A stretch of 64,000 nt of DNA, taken from contig JAULSN010000003.1 in NCBI GenBank assembly GCA_033439765.1, positions 3,596,001 through 3,660,000 on the forward strand. Direction: 5' to 3'. Source of the DNA: Lasiosphaeria ovina (Eukaryota > Ascomycota > Sordariomycetes > Sordariales > Lasiosphaeriaceae). Position 1 is the first letter of the stretch; every line of letters begins with the position of its first letter. The translations under genes and the position numbers were made by a program. The notes under the pieces are model-generated. The model was not told the DNA's origin. It saw nothing but the letters and a program-made list of their open reading frames with translations, and made no database searches. Shown in pieces: positions 54,210 to 64,000 of the stretch.

Positions 54210-55451
54210 ATGGCTCCCCAAACCCACTTTCTCGAGGGCAAGAAGATCATCGTCGCGGGCGCTGGCATCGCTGGATCTACCTTTGTCGCCGCCTTGTACA
54301 AGCTCTGGGGCCCAACCTTGAGCTTTCCCGAGATCGCAGTCTTTGACCGTGGCCTGAGAGAACCCAAGAGGGAGGGCTATTCGCTGTCTCTCAACGGCGA
54401 AAACGAACATGGAGGACTAATCGCATTGCAGCAGCTCGGGGTGTTGGACGACATTCTCGAGCATACCGTCTTCCCCCTCAACTCTGGAAGGTTTAAAATG
54501 TGGGACAGCAAGTGGAACGAACTTATTTCCCTTCAGCTGAAGCCCTTTGGAACCCTTCCGACGGGCACGATGCGTATTGCGCGCAAGGACCTGCGGCGGA
54601 TTTTGACGGAGAAGGCAGAACAAGCAAAGGCAACCTTCCACTGGGGTTTCGCCTGCACTGCTGCAGAGAGGCTCGAGAACGGCCGAATCAAAGTCACAGT
54701 CGCCAGCCAGACGGGCGACACCTCGGTGCACGAATGCGACCTTCTCATCGCTGCAGACGGCGTCCACAGCAAGATCCGGGGAAGCTTTCGCCCCGACGAC
54801 AAGACCAAATATGCCGGAGCGATCCAAATGGGAGGCCAGGGCAGCTTTCCCAATGGGCCCCCCAGCCCACTAGAGCAGAACTGGGGCATGATGCTCTCTG
54901 GTCAAGGCGTCAGCTGCTTCTTCTCGGCCGTGGACAAGGAAAATGTGGTTTGGGGGCTTAGCCAGCGCGAGCCCGAACGCAACGACTACTATCCGCGAGC
55001 CGGAGGGCTGAGTGCCGACCAGTTGGCTGCGCTCAAAAAAGAAGCGCTGTCACTCGGGCACATGTTTGCAGAGCCCTTCCGGACCATCGTCGAGGCCACA
55101 GATGCTGCAAGGGCGTTTATGGTGCCGGCCCGAGACAAGGAGCCTATTGTCCACGGCGCCAGTCTCGCGGGTTTGGTCTTCATTGGCGACGCCAACCATG
55201 CCGTGAGCCCCTTTGCGGGCAACGGGGCCAACTTGGCGCTCAAGGACGGATGGGACCTTGCAGAGGCACTCTGCCAGGCGGCGTCGCTGAACGCAGCAGT
55301 CGCGGCCTACGACAAGACCAGCCTGCCTCGCGCCGCCGAAACACTCAAGATGTCGCATGATCGCATTTCCATGGTGCATTTGACGGGAATCAAGCACAAG
55401 CTCTTCAGGGCAGGGCTCGCCACCGGGCGTCTCTTCCTGTCGAGCAAGTAG
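54210..55451 (+). CDS. FAD-dependent monooxygenase (salicylate/aromatic hydroxylase type), 413 aa
   Basis: A single-exon frame; the ATG at 54210 (MAPQTHFLEG) is the only one near the start. The Rossmann motif GAGIAGS lies at residues 17-23 (KKIIVAGAGIAGST), the second dinucleotide motif is CDLLIAADGVHSKIR in the middle, and the FAD-ribityl motif GLVFIGDANHAVSPFAGNGANLALKDG-type block lies near residue 330. These are the three fingerprints of class A flavin hydroxylases that use NAD(P)H and oxygen on aromatic or polyketide substrates. No signal or membrane anchor. No other secondary-metabolism genes are adjacent, so a catabolic or detoxifying role is as likely as a biosynthetic one. Confidence 0.9.
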   Translation: MAPQTHFLEGKKIIVAGAGIAGSTFVAALYKLWGPTLSFPEIAVFDRGLREPKREGYSLSLNGENEHGGLIALQQLGVLDDILEHTVFPLNSGRFKMWDSKWNELISLQLKPFGTLPTGTMRIARKDLRRILTEKAEQAKATFHWGFACTAAERLENGRIKVTVASQTGDTSVHECDLLIAADGVHSKIRGSFRPDDKTKYAGAIQMGGQGSFPNGPPSPLEQNWGMMLSGQGVSCFFSAVDKENVVWGLSQREPERNDYYPRAGGLSADQLAALKKEALSLGHMFAEPFRTIVEATDAARAFMVPARDKEPIVHGASLAGLVFIGDANHAVSPFAGNGANLALKDGWDLAEALCQAASLNAAVAAYDKTSLPRAAETLKMSHDRISMVHLTGIKHKLFRAGLATGRLFLSSK

Positions 55452-56069
55452 GCACAGGGAATGGATACGACTAGGGGGTGGTGGCGTCGCGCGCGCGTCT
55501 TCCTATGCTTTCTTTTTCCTCCAGGCCAACTCGCGTTTTGGGCGTGCTGAAAGTTTGGCGTCATTCAAGTCACGTCTCTCCTCCCCCCTCGTCCTCAGCT
55601 GTGTTTTTGCTTTAGGGGGTCCAAGTTAAATGCAAAACAAGAGCGTGTCAGTCTTTGAAGATAGCTCGAGTCAGTTATTCATGTTAGTTGCAGTTAATAA
55701 TTAGAACAATGTGTTGAATTGGAAAGGAACTGGCATTTTGCTTTGTTTGCATTCTGCTGGCCGTCTTGTAAGAGGCCTGATTGACCGGGGCCTAAGTGGG
55801 GCAGGCGAACCGGGCTTGCTCTTATCGACCCATGTCCGCTGCGATAAGATTTGCGACAGGGCTTGTAGCGCGTTGCAACGCGACTTTGCAGACGAGCTTT
55901 CCGCGTCTTTCGCGTACCTCTTAAAGAGGCGACAGGTCTTCTCTTTACATATACACACAAGTTTCGACCACCCCTTTGTACTCCCTAGACGCCCATTGTC
56001 TCGCTCTGTCGTGCCCAATTGCCCTTAAGTTCATCTTCTGCCCTCCAAACACCATTTCCAGCGGCAACA
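55452..56069. other. intergenic region upstream of msh6
   Basis: 3' flank of the monooxygenase and promoter of msh6. No gene is seen. No confident MluI-box-type element was identified by eye. Confidence 0.4.
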
Positions 56070-59000
56070 ATGGTGGAGAAGACTGCTCGCACGCCCGCGA
56101 GGACGCCGTCCACGGCTAAGAAACCCGGCCAGGCACCTTCGACAGGCAAGCAGCAGAGCATCCTTGGCTTCTTCTCCAGAGGTGTAGTTAGCAACTCCAA
56201 TGACCCCAACTCTTCTCCGTCGGCCAGGGCAGCGCCCTCGACATCGACTGCGAAGGGGACGTCTCCGCAATACTTGAAGGAGACGACCAAATCCAACTCG
56301 ATGTCCGCCCCCAAGCGTCCATCCAACGTCACGCCCGTCGCTAGCAGCGATGCCGTCGAACCGTCGAGCTCGCAGGAGAACACGAACACGAGCACAGTCA
56401 AGGTTGGAAGCCCCAGTCTGTCTTCCTATGACGCTCCTGCTAAGACCGTAAAGAAGAAGCAAGTTGTCAGTGTAACGGCGTCAATGGCCAGCAGCCCGTC
56501 CCGCAAGGTAGCCAACCCACCTCGATGCAGCCTTTCAGTTGTCTTTCTTTCTAACGCTACATAAATAGGTCAAGAAAGTCGTTAGCTATGCCGAGTCGTC
56601 CGACGACGAGGGAAGTGACGCTTTTGTCTCATTGAGAACCTCGAGGACCCGACAGCGCCGGTCCCGCACCGCAGTCCCTGATGACGACGACGATGAAGAA
56701 GACGTCTACGAGGCTGAAGACAATGCCGTCGCTGAGGATGATGATGGTACGGTATACTTGTTAAAGATCTAGACAGGCTCTATTGCTGACACATTTGTCT
56801 TCAGAGGACATGGGCGACTTTGTGGTCTCGGACGAATCAGATGCTCCTTCGCGAGCCAAGAAGAGAAAGCGCGCAATCTCGAAGCCCACACTGCCGCGCA
56901 AGAAGTCGAACATGTCGTCATCTCCTGCTCCCTCCCCTCGCACTCTAGACGATGAGGATGAGGCAATCGGAGACGTTCCGTCAACATCAACGGCGCAAAA
57001 ATGGAAGTACGACCCAGACAATATTGAACCAAGCGAGCCCCGGCCCATCACCTCCCGCCCTACTCCCAAAACCACAAATGCCAATAAGCCAAAACCCAAA
57101 GCACACACGCAAACCCCCGATAAAAGATTCCCTTGGCTTGCGAAACCTCTTGACGGGAACAAGAACCCTCCTGACCATCCGGATTTCGACAAGTCCTCTA
57201 TCTATGTCCCTCCTGCCGCGATGGCTGGGTTCTCGGCGTTCGAGAGGCAGTACTGGGAGATCAAAAAGAACCTGTGGGATACGGTAGTTTTCTTCAAGAA
57301 GGGCAAGTTTTACGAACTCTACGAAAACGATGCCACGATCGGTCACCAGCTCTTTGACCTCAAGCTCACGGACCGCGTCAACATGCGCATGGTTGGCGTC
57401 CCAGAGAGCTCCCTGGACATGTGGGTGAACCAGTTTGTGGCCAAGGGCTTCAAGGTTGCGCGAGTTGACCAAATGGAATCCGCATTGGGCAAAGAGATGC
57501 GAGAGCGCGATGACAAAGCCAAGAAGGTAGACAAGATTATCCGCCGAGAGCTAGCCTGCATCTTGACGGGCGGAACATTGGTGGATGGCAGCATGCTCCA
57601 GGACGATATGGCCACGTTCTGCGCGGCAATCAAGGAGTCGGTCGTCGACGACAAGCCTGCATTTGGCATCGCGTTTGTGGACGCAGCTACCGGACAATTC
57701 TTCATCTCCGAGTTCGTCGACGATGTAGACCTCACAAAGTTTGAGACGTTTGTCGCGCAGACGTCGCCTCGGGAGCTGCTCATAGAGAGGAAATGCCTGT
57801 CAACCAAAGCTCTGCGCATCCTCAAGAACAACACCAGTCCGACGACCATCTGGAACCATCTCAAGCCAGGGACAGAGTTCTGGGAGGCAGACCTTGCGAG
57901 GCGCGAACTTGACTGCGGCGGCTACTTTGTTTCCGATCAAGGCAAAGAGCGGCCTTGGCCAAAGCGGCTCAGCGAGGCCAGGGACAAGGACCTTCTAATG
58001 TCTGCCCTTGGAGCGCTGACGCAATACCTCCGCGTCCTAAAGTTGGAGCGCAATCTGCTCTCGCAAGGCAACTTTGAGTGGTACAGCCCCATCCAACGAA
58101 ACGGCACCCTGATCCTTGATGGCCAGACGCTCATCAACTTGGAGATCTTTTCGAACACGGCCAACGGGGGATCCGAGGGTTCTCTGTTCAGCCTACTTAA
58201 TAGATGCATAACACCCTTTGGAAAGAGGCTCTTCCGACAATGGGTTTGCCACCCGCTGTGCAACATCCAAAAGATCAACGAGAGACTGGATGCGGTCGAC
58301 ATGCTGAACGCCGACCGCAGTCTTCGAGAACAGTTCACGTCTCAGATGACAAAGATGCCAGATCTTGAGAGGTTAATCTCTCGCATCCACGCTGGCGTTT
58401 GCAAGGCCGAAGACTTTATCAGGGTCCTTGAGGGATTCGAACAGATTGGGAAGACTATGAGCCTTCTCGGCACGTTTGGCGGAGGCAATGGCCTCGTCGA
58501 TAGACTCCTGGCCGCTATGCCGGACCTTTCCGATCCCCTGTCATTCTGGGAGACGGCATTCGACAGGCGCAAGGTTCGGGAGAGCAAGGTCCTAATGCCC
58601 GAGCGTGGCATCGAGGAAGACTTTGACAGCAGCCAGGACGAGCTGGATCGCATCAAGGAGGCTCTTCATGAGCTGCTCGAGAAGCAGAAGGGAGTGCTCA
58701 AGTGCAAAACGCTCAAGTTCACCGACGTGGGCAAAGAGGTTTATCAGATCGAGGCGCCCAAGTCGGTCAAGGTTCCTGCAAGCTGGCGCCAGATGTCCGC
58801 GACGGCCGCCGTCAAGCGCTACTACTTTAAGCAGCTGGAAGACCTGGTGCGGGAACTTCAAGAGGCCCAGGAAACGCATTCGCAGATCGTGAAGGAGGTT
58901 GCATCACGATTATTTGTCAAGTTCGACGCCGACTACGAGATCTGGCTACAAGCTATTCGCATCATCTCGCAGCTGGACTGTCTGATCAGCCTGGCCAAGG

Positions 59001-59951
59001 CATCGTCGGTCCTGGGCTCGCCCAGCTGCCGCCCCGAGTTTGTGGATGACGAGAGGAGCGTACTCGATTTTAGCGAGCTGCGACACCCTTGCATGCTCAA
59101 TACTGTGGCCGATTTTATCCCCAACGACATCAAGCTCGGCGGCGACGACGCCAAGATCAACCTCCTCACGGGTGCAAACGCCGCTGGCAAGTCAACGATC
59201 CTGCGAATGGTACGCATTGATTCCCCCATCTCGTATTTTGTTGTCCGCTTATTAACCCATGCTGTAGTCTTGCATCGCCGTTATTATGGCTCAGATTGGG
59301 TGCTACGTCCCTGCCGTGTCGGCGCGTCTGACACCGGTAGACCGCATCATGTCTAGGCTCGGCGCCAACGACAACATATTTGCAGCACAGAGCACCTTTT
59401 TCGTGGAGCTGTCCGAGACCAAGAAGATTCTGTCGGAAGCGACGCCGCGATCACTCGTCATCTTGGACGAGCTGGGCCGAGGCACATCGTCGTACGACGG
59501 CGTGGCTGTTGCGCAGGCGGTGCTCCACCATGTGGCATCGCACATTGGCTGCATGGGATTCTTCGCAACGCACTACCACAGCCTGGCGACCGAGTTCGAG
59601 GACCATCCCGAAATACGGTCGCAGCGCATGCAGATCCACGTCGACGACAAGAACAGGCGCGTCACGTTCCTCTACAAGCTCGAGGATGGCGTGGCCGAGG
59701 GCTCGTTTGGTATGCACTGTGCCGCCATGTGCGGGATCCCGTCCAAGGTCATTGAGCGGTCCGAGGTGGCGGCCAAGGAGTGGGAGCACACGAGCCGTCT
59801 CAAGGAGAGCCTGGAGCAGGCCAAGACAGGCTGCTATATCCCGCTGGGCTTGCTGAGCGACGTGGCTAGCCTGCTGAGAGATGGCGGAGCAAGCGACGGG
59901 ATTGATAAGCACGGCGTCGATGTGCTGGTCCGGGCCATTGAGGCATTGTGA
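56070..59951 (+). CDS. msh6: DNA mismatch repair protein Msh6, 1234 aa, four exons
   Basis: Exons: 56070-56507, 56569-56746, 56805-59209, 59268-59951; introns 58-61 nt, phases match. Msh6 pairs with Msh2 (MutS-alpha) and recognises base mismatches and small loops in the nucleus. The start at 56070 places a PCNA-interacting box, QQSILGFF, at residues 28-35. A disordered basic/acidic region (40-280) with KKRKR nuclear-localisation sequence follows. The mismatch-binding domain carries the F-x-E motif KGKFYELYE (F374, E376). The ATPase has Walker A TGANAAGKST (P-loop from about 995) and signature/Walker B VILDELGRGTSS near 1073, then FFATHYHSLA and the dimer helix. Length fits fungal Msh6. The gene is complete. 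Confidence 0.96.
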
Positions 59952-60507
59952 GTGCGTCTTGCTTTGGGCCTGTTGGGTTTGCTTGTCTGTGCACGGCGTC
60001 TTTGTTTTGTGGTCGTCAAATACGGCGAGAGTGCGGGCCAAGTACTGTGTTACGGGATTCGTTAGCTGTGTGTGTCTGCTTCGACCTCGCGTGAGTAAAA
60101 AGGGGTATTTTGTTATTTTCGGGGCAAATTTGGGGCAATAATGGCTGTTGCTGTTGCTTAATGTGGCGTCGCCTTTTTCAGCTCTGTATGGCAACGTGTG
60201 CTGGGCAAATCTGTGTGTCTTGCAGTTCGGGTGAATAGCAACTAGATAATAGGAGGATATTAATGGGCGCTCTTTCATAGGTCCTTGGTGGTTAAGGGCA
60301 CTAAGACATTGGTTTGTACATATGTACATACTGTGCATGTACTGTGCATGTCCACAGGGACGCCACCCGGAGCTTTAGTCTTCCTTATAGATGCACGTAC
60401 GACAGCCCCAAATCCCACTTTCGAACTCACAACCTTTTAGCTTTCGGCTTTGAACCTTGCACCTCGCCTGGTTTACCCACAATACCCAAGCATGACTCTC
60501 CTCCATA
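59952..60507. other. intergenic between msh6 and a methyltransferase relic
   Basis: It contains a 14-nt perfect palindrome (tgtacatatgtaca, 60315-60328) and directly after it a tandem ctgtgcatgta repeat (two copies, 60331-60350). No gene. Confidence 0.5.
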
Positions 60508-61255
60508 ATGGCCGGCCACAGATCATTCGTAAATGCCGCCAGCAACTGCAGGCAGGGCTGGTCTGCTTCGACCGTGTCAAACCACTCCAAGCGAACCATC
60601 CACTCGGACGCCACCTTCTTGCTGCCCCACCTGCGGACCACGGACCACGTCCTCGACGTCGGCTGCGGCCCAGGCACCATCACGGCCGGCTTCGCCGTGC
60701 ACGTGCCGGCAGGCTCCGTCACCGGCATCGACCTGAGCGACAAGTGCTCGCCCTGCCGCGGCGTTGCAGAGATCAACTAGTACCCCCACCGGCTCGGCAT
60801 GGACTCCAAGTGCACGCGGCACATGGTGCAAGGCGCTGCCCGTCGGCGGTCTACCCCGGGGGAGCTCATCGTCGTTTGCTTCTTCCGGACACCATGTGAA
60901 TGGCAATGATGGCAGCCACGACAGCCCCGACTACTGGTTAGCCGGCGGCGGTATGCTGGCGCTGCTGCGCCGAGCGGGCTTCGGCTCGCCGACCACTTCC
61001 ACTAGGTCGAGGTCGAGCGGCAGGCTGCTCACGGGCGCCGGCACCACGGTCGTCGCCGGCGCCGAGGCCAGAGCCGTGCTTGCCAGCGGGTTCCTGCGCC
61101 GTCTCGCGCCCGGCGACTCGTACCGCGAGACGTGGCGCGCGGGCGGCGTCGCCGAGGCCGAGATCGACGAGGCGAGGGGGGCGCTCGCCGCCTGGGCGGT
61201 CGCCGAGGATGCGTGGTATGTCATCCTGCACTGCGATATGCTGGCGTGGAAGTGA
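60508..61255 (+). pseudogene. decayed UbiE/COQ5-type methyltransferase
   Basis: The 5' frame (60508-60780) encodes an apparently good N-terminus with ASTVSNHSKRTIHSD and the SAM-binding motif VLDVGCGPG (residues 48-56), then GSVTGIDLSD, and runs into a TAG at 60778. The region that should code for the central Rossmann strands (about 70-80 aa in homologues) is missing or scrambled. Further on, a second frame (to 61255) reads the family's C-terminus: LLRRAGF, then LRRLAPGDSYRETWRAGG and EDAWYVILHCDMLAWK. Frameshifts and stops between these parts, and the missing core, indicate a pseudogene with an internal deletion. An unusual spliced gene is much less likely because the lost core has no coding counterpart here. 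Confidence 0.7.
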
Positions 61256-63695
61256 TTCGGGTTGTCTACTTGCATGGGGTTCATGTCATGGGGTGTGATG
61301 TCTGAGACAAGGTTGAAAAACGGGGGGCGATGTTGAGGGGGCGTCATGGCTGATGGCTACGACACGGGCCTGGGCTGACGAGAGAATCACGTCGTTGTCA
61401 CAATGTTTGATTTCATGTTCTATCGCCTCGAGATGAAAACTGCCATCAGTCTCGCCCAACTCAGTCCGTTGTTTCTCTCCCTCAATCACCAACTCCCTGC
61501 CAGGAATACCTAATCCATGGGTTCCGCAGCTGTTTTGATTTCCTTCATGCTTTTGTGCGTTTCTCCCCAACCAGCTTCTGTGCTTTCAAAGCAATCGGAC
61601 ATTCTCTTAGGGGAAAGGACAACAAAATGGCGCACAGTCGTCTCTCCCACTGTGTACTGAAGGAATATACGACCTTGCCACATCAAACGTAGCACGTGAG
61701 TGTGAAAGACTTGGCTCAAACCAGGGCCGCTTACGCTACGGTATCAACGAGTGCAAGAGCTAAAGGTAGGTAGGTGTGGAGACGCCGTGTCTAGAAGCCT
61801 GCCACGGTGTTTAGAAATGTGAGCAGACGCCAGGATTCCCGGCCCAGGCTTAAAGGGGTTTGAGGGGATAGTATTATGTGGCAGTCAAGCCTGGTCCGAC
61901 GGGAGCCTGGAGGCCTTGTTGGATTCAGGGAAACCAAGTTGCAACTGGGTGACGTAATTGATTGCTGACTTTGGCGAGGCCTTTGGGTCGGTCGGCGAGG
62001 CCTCGTCGTAAGACCTTGAAACCTTTGAGCCTGAAGCAACCGCAGTATCGGATTGGCGAGGGAAGAGTTGCCATATTTCGTGACTTTGTTGCCTGCCAGT
62101 CTTCGGCCACGTTCAGCTATTGATGATTCAGGTGGTGAGGACTGCCACGTGCAATGATGTTGCTGCTGTCTGATAGCGACTATTATGCGTCAATCGTTGT
62201 CTGACTACGCAATTTGTCGACGTGAATGACGGAGGGCTGGCTGGCCTGGCTGGGTGCGGCCGCCGGCCGTCTCTCCTATGTAACATAGCTCGTAACCTTA
62301 ATCTTTTTGGAAACCTAAGGTTGAGCGATGCGTGTGCAAATGGATAAATTATTGTGGGCAGCCCAGCGGCGCAGATTGGTGGGTCCGGCTCCCGGCAGGC
62401 GCAGCTGGTCCGCTTCGGGTGATGCCGTTGGAAAGGTCGAAAAGCGCCGCCAACAGAACTGAACCGCACTTGCCACTTTCAGCTCTTGTGCTTGGATTTG
62501 TGTGGCTTTCCTCTGCAATTCCAAGGGGGGAGGGAGGAGGGGTTTCCTGTTGGAGGTTCAGTTCCATGCTTCGGTACCAAGGTATTTCTCCGCGTTGCCC
62601 TTTTTGGGTTTTTGGGTTTTCTTCCGAAGCGAAATGCGGCCGAAACATGAAACAATCCCTTCCAACATCTCGGCAAACGGGTAGGCGGCACTTCCCATGC
62701 TTCCCAAAAGTCGCAAAGCTTTATCCCCAAGTTTCTTTCATCCTATAGATGGGATGCAGGTCCCTGGACGCTTAGTAAATATGGATTTTTAACCCCGCCC
62801 GGGCGACAAGCACAGCCCAGTGATTCCATTCGAGTCAGGCTCAGCATGAATGACCAGGTTTCAATGCGGGCCCCGTACCCCGGGGCCAAGGCTACCCCAC
62901 TTCCGGCCGCTCCTCGCCGGCCACGGCTCCGAGTCCGAGAGGCTCCCAACCAAGTCATTCACCCTCTGATGCGGCCGCGGCCGGGTCAACAGCCTGCATT
63001 TGCGGTCGTGCGCGTCGCGGGGTGACACTGTATCTGCAGGGGCCGACACACGGGTGAGGCGGTCCATTTCATCCACCGACCCGCGCCTTCTCACCGTCAT
63101 CCCTATTGCCGGCTAAAGTTCAGTCGCCCACATCCACATATCACCCTCCCCCCCCCCCCCCCCCCCTGAAACGAGTTTGGACGACCATCGGCAAATCCCT
63201 CTTCAGCCATCACACGACCTAATTACCTGGTTTTCCTAGCCTTGCATACAGGACCTAGAATTCTCTTCGTCCGTCCCCAGTTCACCTCATTGGTCTTCTC
63301 CCCTTCGGGGGGCCGTGTGCACAGATTCAGGAGTCCTACAGTGGTCACCAGGGGGTTTCACAGCCTGCTTAATCAACCTCATCTCCAGCCTTCTCGACCT
63401 TTTCTGGACCTTTAATCATTCTTGGTTCCTTGCTGGCCATTGCTAGCGGCAGCATGTCCCTCAAAACTCCGTCCCACTGAGCTGTCAGAGTACTTAGAGG
63501 CCCTTGATCTCACTCCTCGCCCAATTTAGTATTTGTCTTATTCGTCCCATCTCATCTATTCACCTACCAGTCTGACCTTGGGAGATTCTCTCCCACCCAT
63601 ATCTTAAATCTGCTAGCAGCCAGGCCCATTCCCGCTTCTTTCTCTTCTTCTTACATCTCACACAACACCTCGCAGCGTATTGCAACATCGTCAGA
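61256..63695. other. intergenic, 2.4 kb
   Basis: No gene is supported; frames up to 138 codons overlap on both strands without domains. A pyrimidine-rich stretch of about 500 bp before 63696 should be promoter and 5' UTR of the secreted protein at the window end. Confidence 0.45.
63148..63166 (+). repeat. poly-C tract, 19 nt
   Basis: An uninterrupted run of 19 C in the upstream region of the gene at 63696. Its length may be affected by sequencing error. Confidence 0.8.
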
Positions 63696-64000
63696 ATGAG
63701 GCTCGATCTCGTCTTGGCCCTCCTCACGGCCTCCGTCTCTGCATCGGCCGTTCCTCAGCTTCGTCGCCAGGCCGCCCCTGCCTGTCCTGCAGAAAGAGAA
63801 GCTTCCGGTGACGGTGGACCCGGCCTTGACGGCTCCGTAATCAACTTAGCCATGATTCCGACTGATTATGGCTTGCCGTTCTCGACTGATCCCACCAATG
63901 ATGGCCCCTGCCCTTCCAAACCTGGCAAGCCTGATATTCCTTGCAGGTGCCCGCCTCCGAGAACAGACCCAAAATTCCTCGGTCTGCTTGCTCTTGCCCT
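63696..64000 (+). CDS. 5' part of a gene for a secreted protein (truncated at window edge)
   Basis: An ATG in good context (cgtcagaATGAG) opens a frame that is still open at 64000, giving 101 visible residues. MRLDLVLALLTASVSASA is a clear signal peptide; a possible propeptide with an Arg-Arg dibasic site (QLRRQ) follows, then a Cys/Pro/Asp/Gly-rich region with four cysteines (ACPAE, GPCPS, PCRCPPP). A pyrimidine-rich leader and CA-rich sequence precede the ATG. The family is not recognised and the 3' part is outside the window. Secretion is inferred from the signal peptide. Confidence 0.75.
   Translation, partial: MRLDLVLALLTASVSASAVPQLRRQAAPACPAEREASGDGGPGLDGSVINLAMIPTDYGLPFSTDPTNDGPCPSKPGKPDIPCRCPPPRTDPKFLGLLALA

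Noticed and set aside
59451..60338. 295-codon minus-strand frame overlapping the 3' end of msh6
   Set aside because: Antisense shadow over the conserved Msh6 ATPase exon; no domain of its own.

Overview
The window is nuclear DNA of a filamentous ascomycete, most likely a Sordariomycete. Genes are interrupted by short introns of about 47-240 nt with GT-AG (once GC-AG) borders, and the gene families are typical of Pezizomycotina: Clr5 and Zn2Cys6 regulators, DUF3433 and DUF7136 proteins, fasciclin-like GPI proteins and a NACHT-WD40 NLR. I rebuilt gene models by joining open frames at consensus splice sites and checking the phase at every junction. About 22 protein genes, two decayed coding regions and several repeat families can be supported.

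Left part (0-17 kb): a truncated gene end, a Cys-rich secreted protein, a fungal orphan of 276 aa, a C2H2 protein, a block of imperfect tandem repeats (6.2-6.8 kb), a possible small membrane protein, a two-domain fasciclin GPI protein, a small orphan ORF beside one copy of a dispersed repeat, a Clr5-domain protein, two small orphans and a 79-aa zinc-binding protein spread over three exons. Middle (18-40 kb): a 1251-aa DUF3433 membrane protein, the diphthamide synthesis protein Dph2, the second (inverted) copy of the dispersed repeat, and a 1567-aa NLR whose C-terminus carries 12 almost identical WD40 units. Behind the NLR promoter, on the opposite strand, lies a decayed coding region that still shows an amyloid/RHIM-like signalling motif interrupted by one TAG. 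Then follow a monocarboxylate-type MFS transporter, a DUF7136 secreted protein, a small protein with a PP1-docking-type motif, and a ten-exon Dal5-type MFS transporter.

Right part (40-64 kb): mitochondrial succinyl-CoA:3-ketoacid CoA-transferase, an AhpD-like protein, a ten-exon mitochondrial dicarboxylate-type carrier and a Zn2Cys6 activator form a compact group that could serve C4/ketone-body metabolism (inference). A secreted histidine-phosphatase-family protein, an FAD monooxygenase, the mismatch-repair ATPase Msh6, a methyltransferase pseudogene and the start of a secreted protein complete the window.

The strongest candidate for an interesting system is the NLR locus at 25.4-31.4 kb. 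A NACHT-WD40 receptor with an homogenised, site-specifically variable repeat array stands head-to-head with the remains of what may have been its cell-death effector, which carries a G-x-Q-x-G type motif. No rRNA, tRNA, CRISPR array or intact transposon was found.
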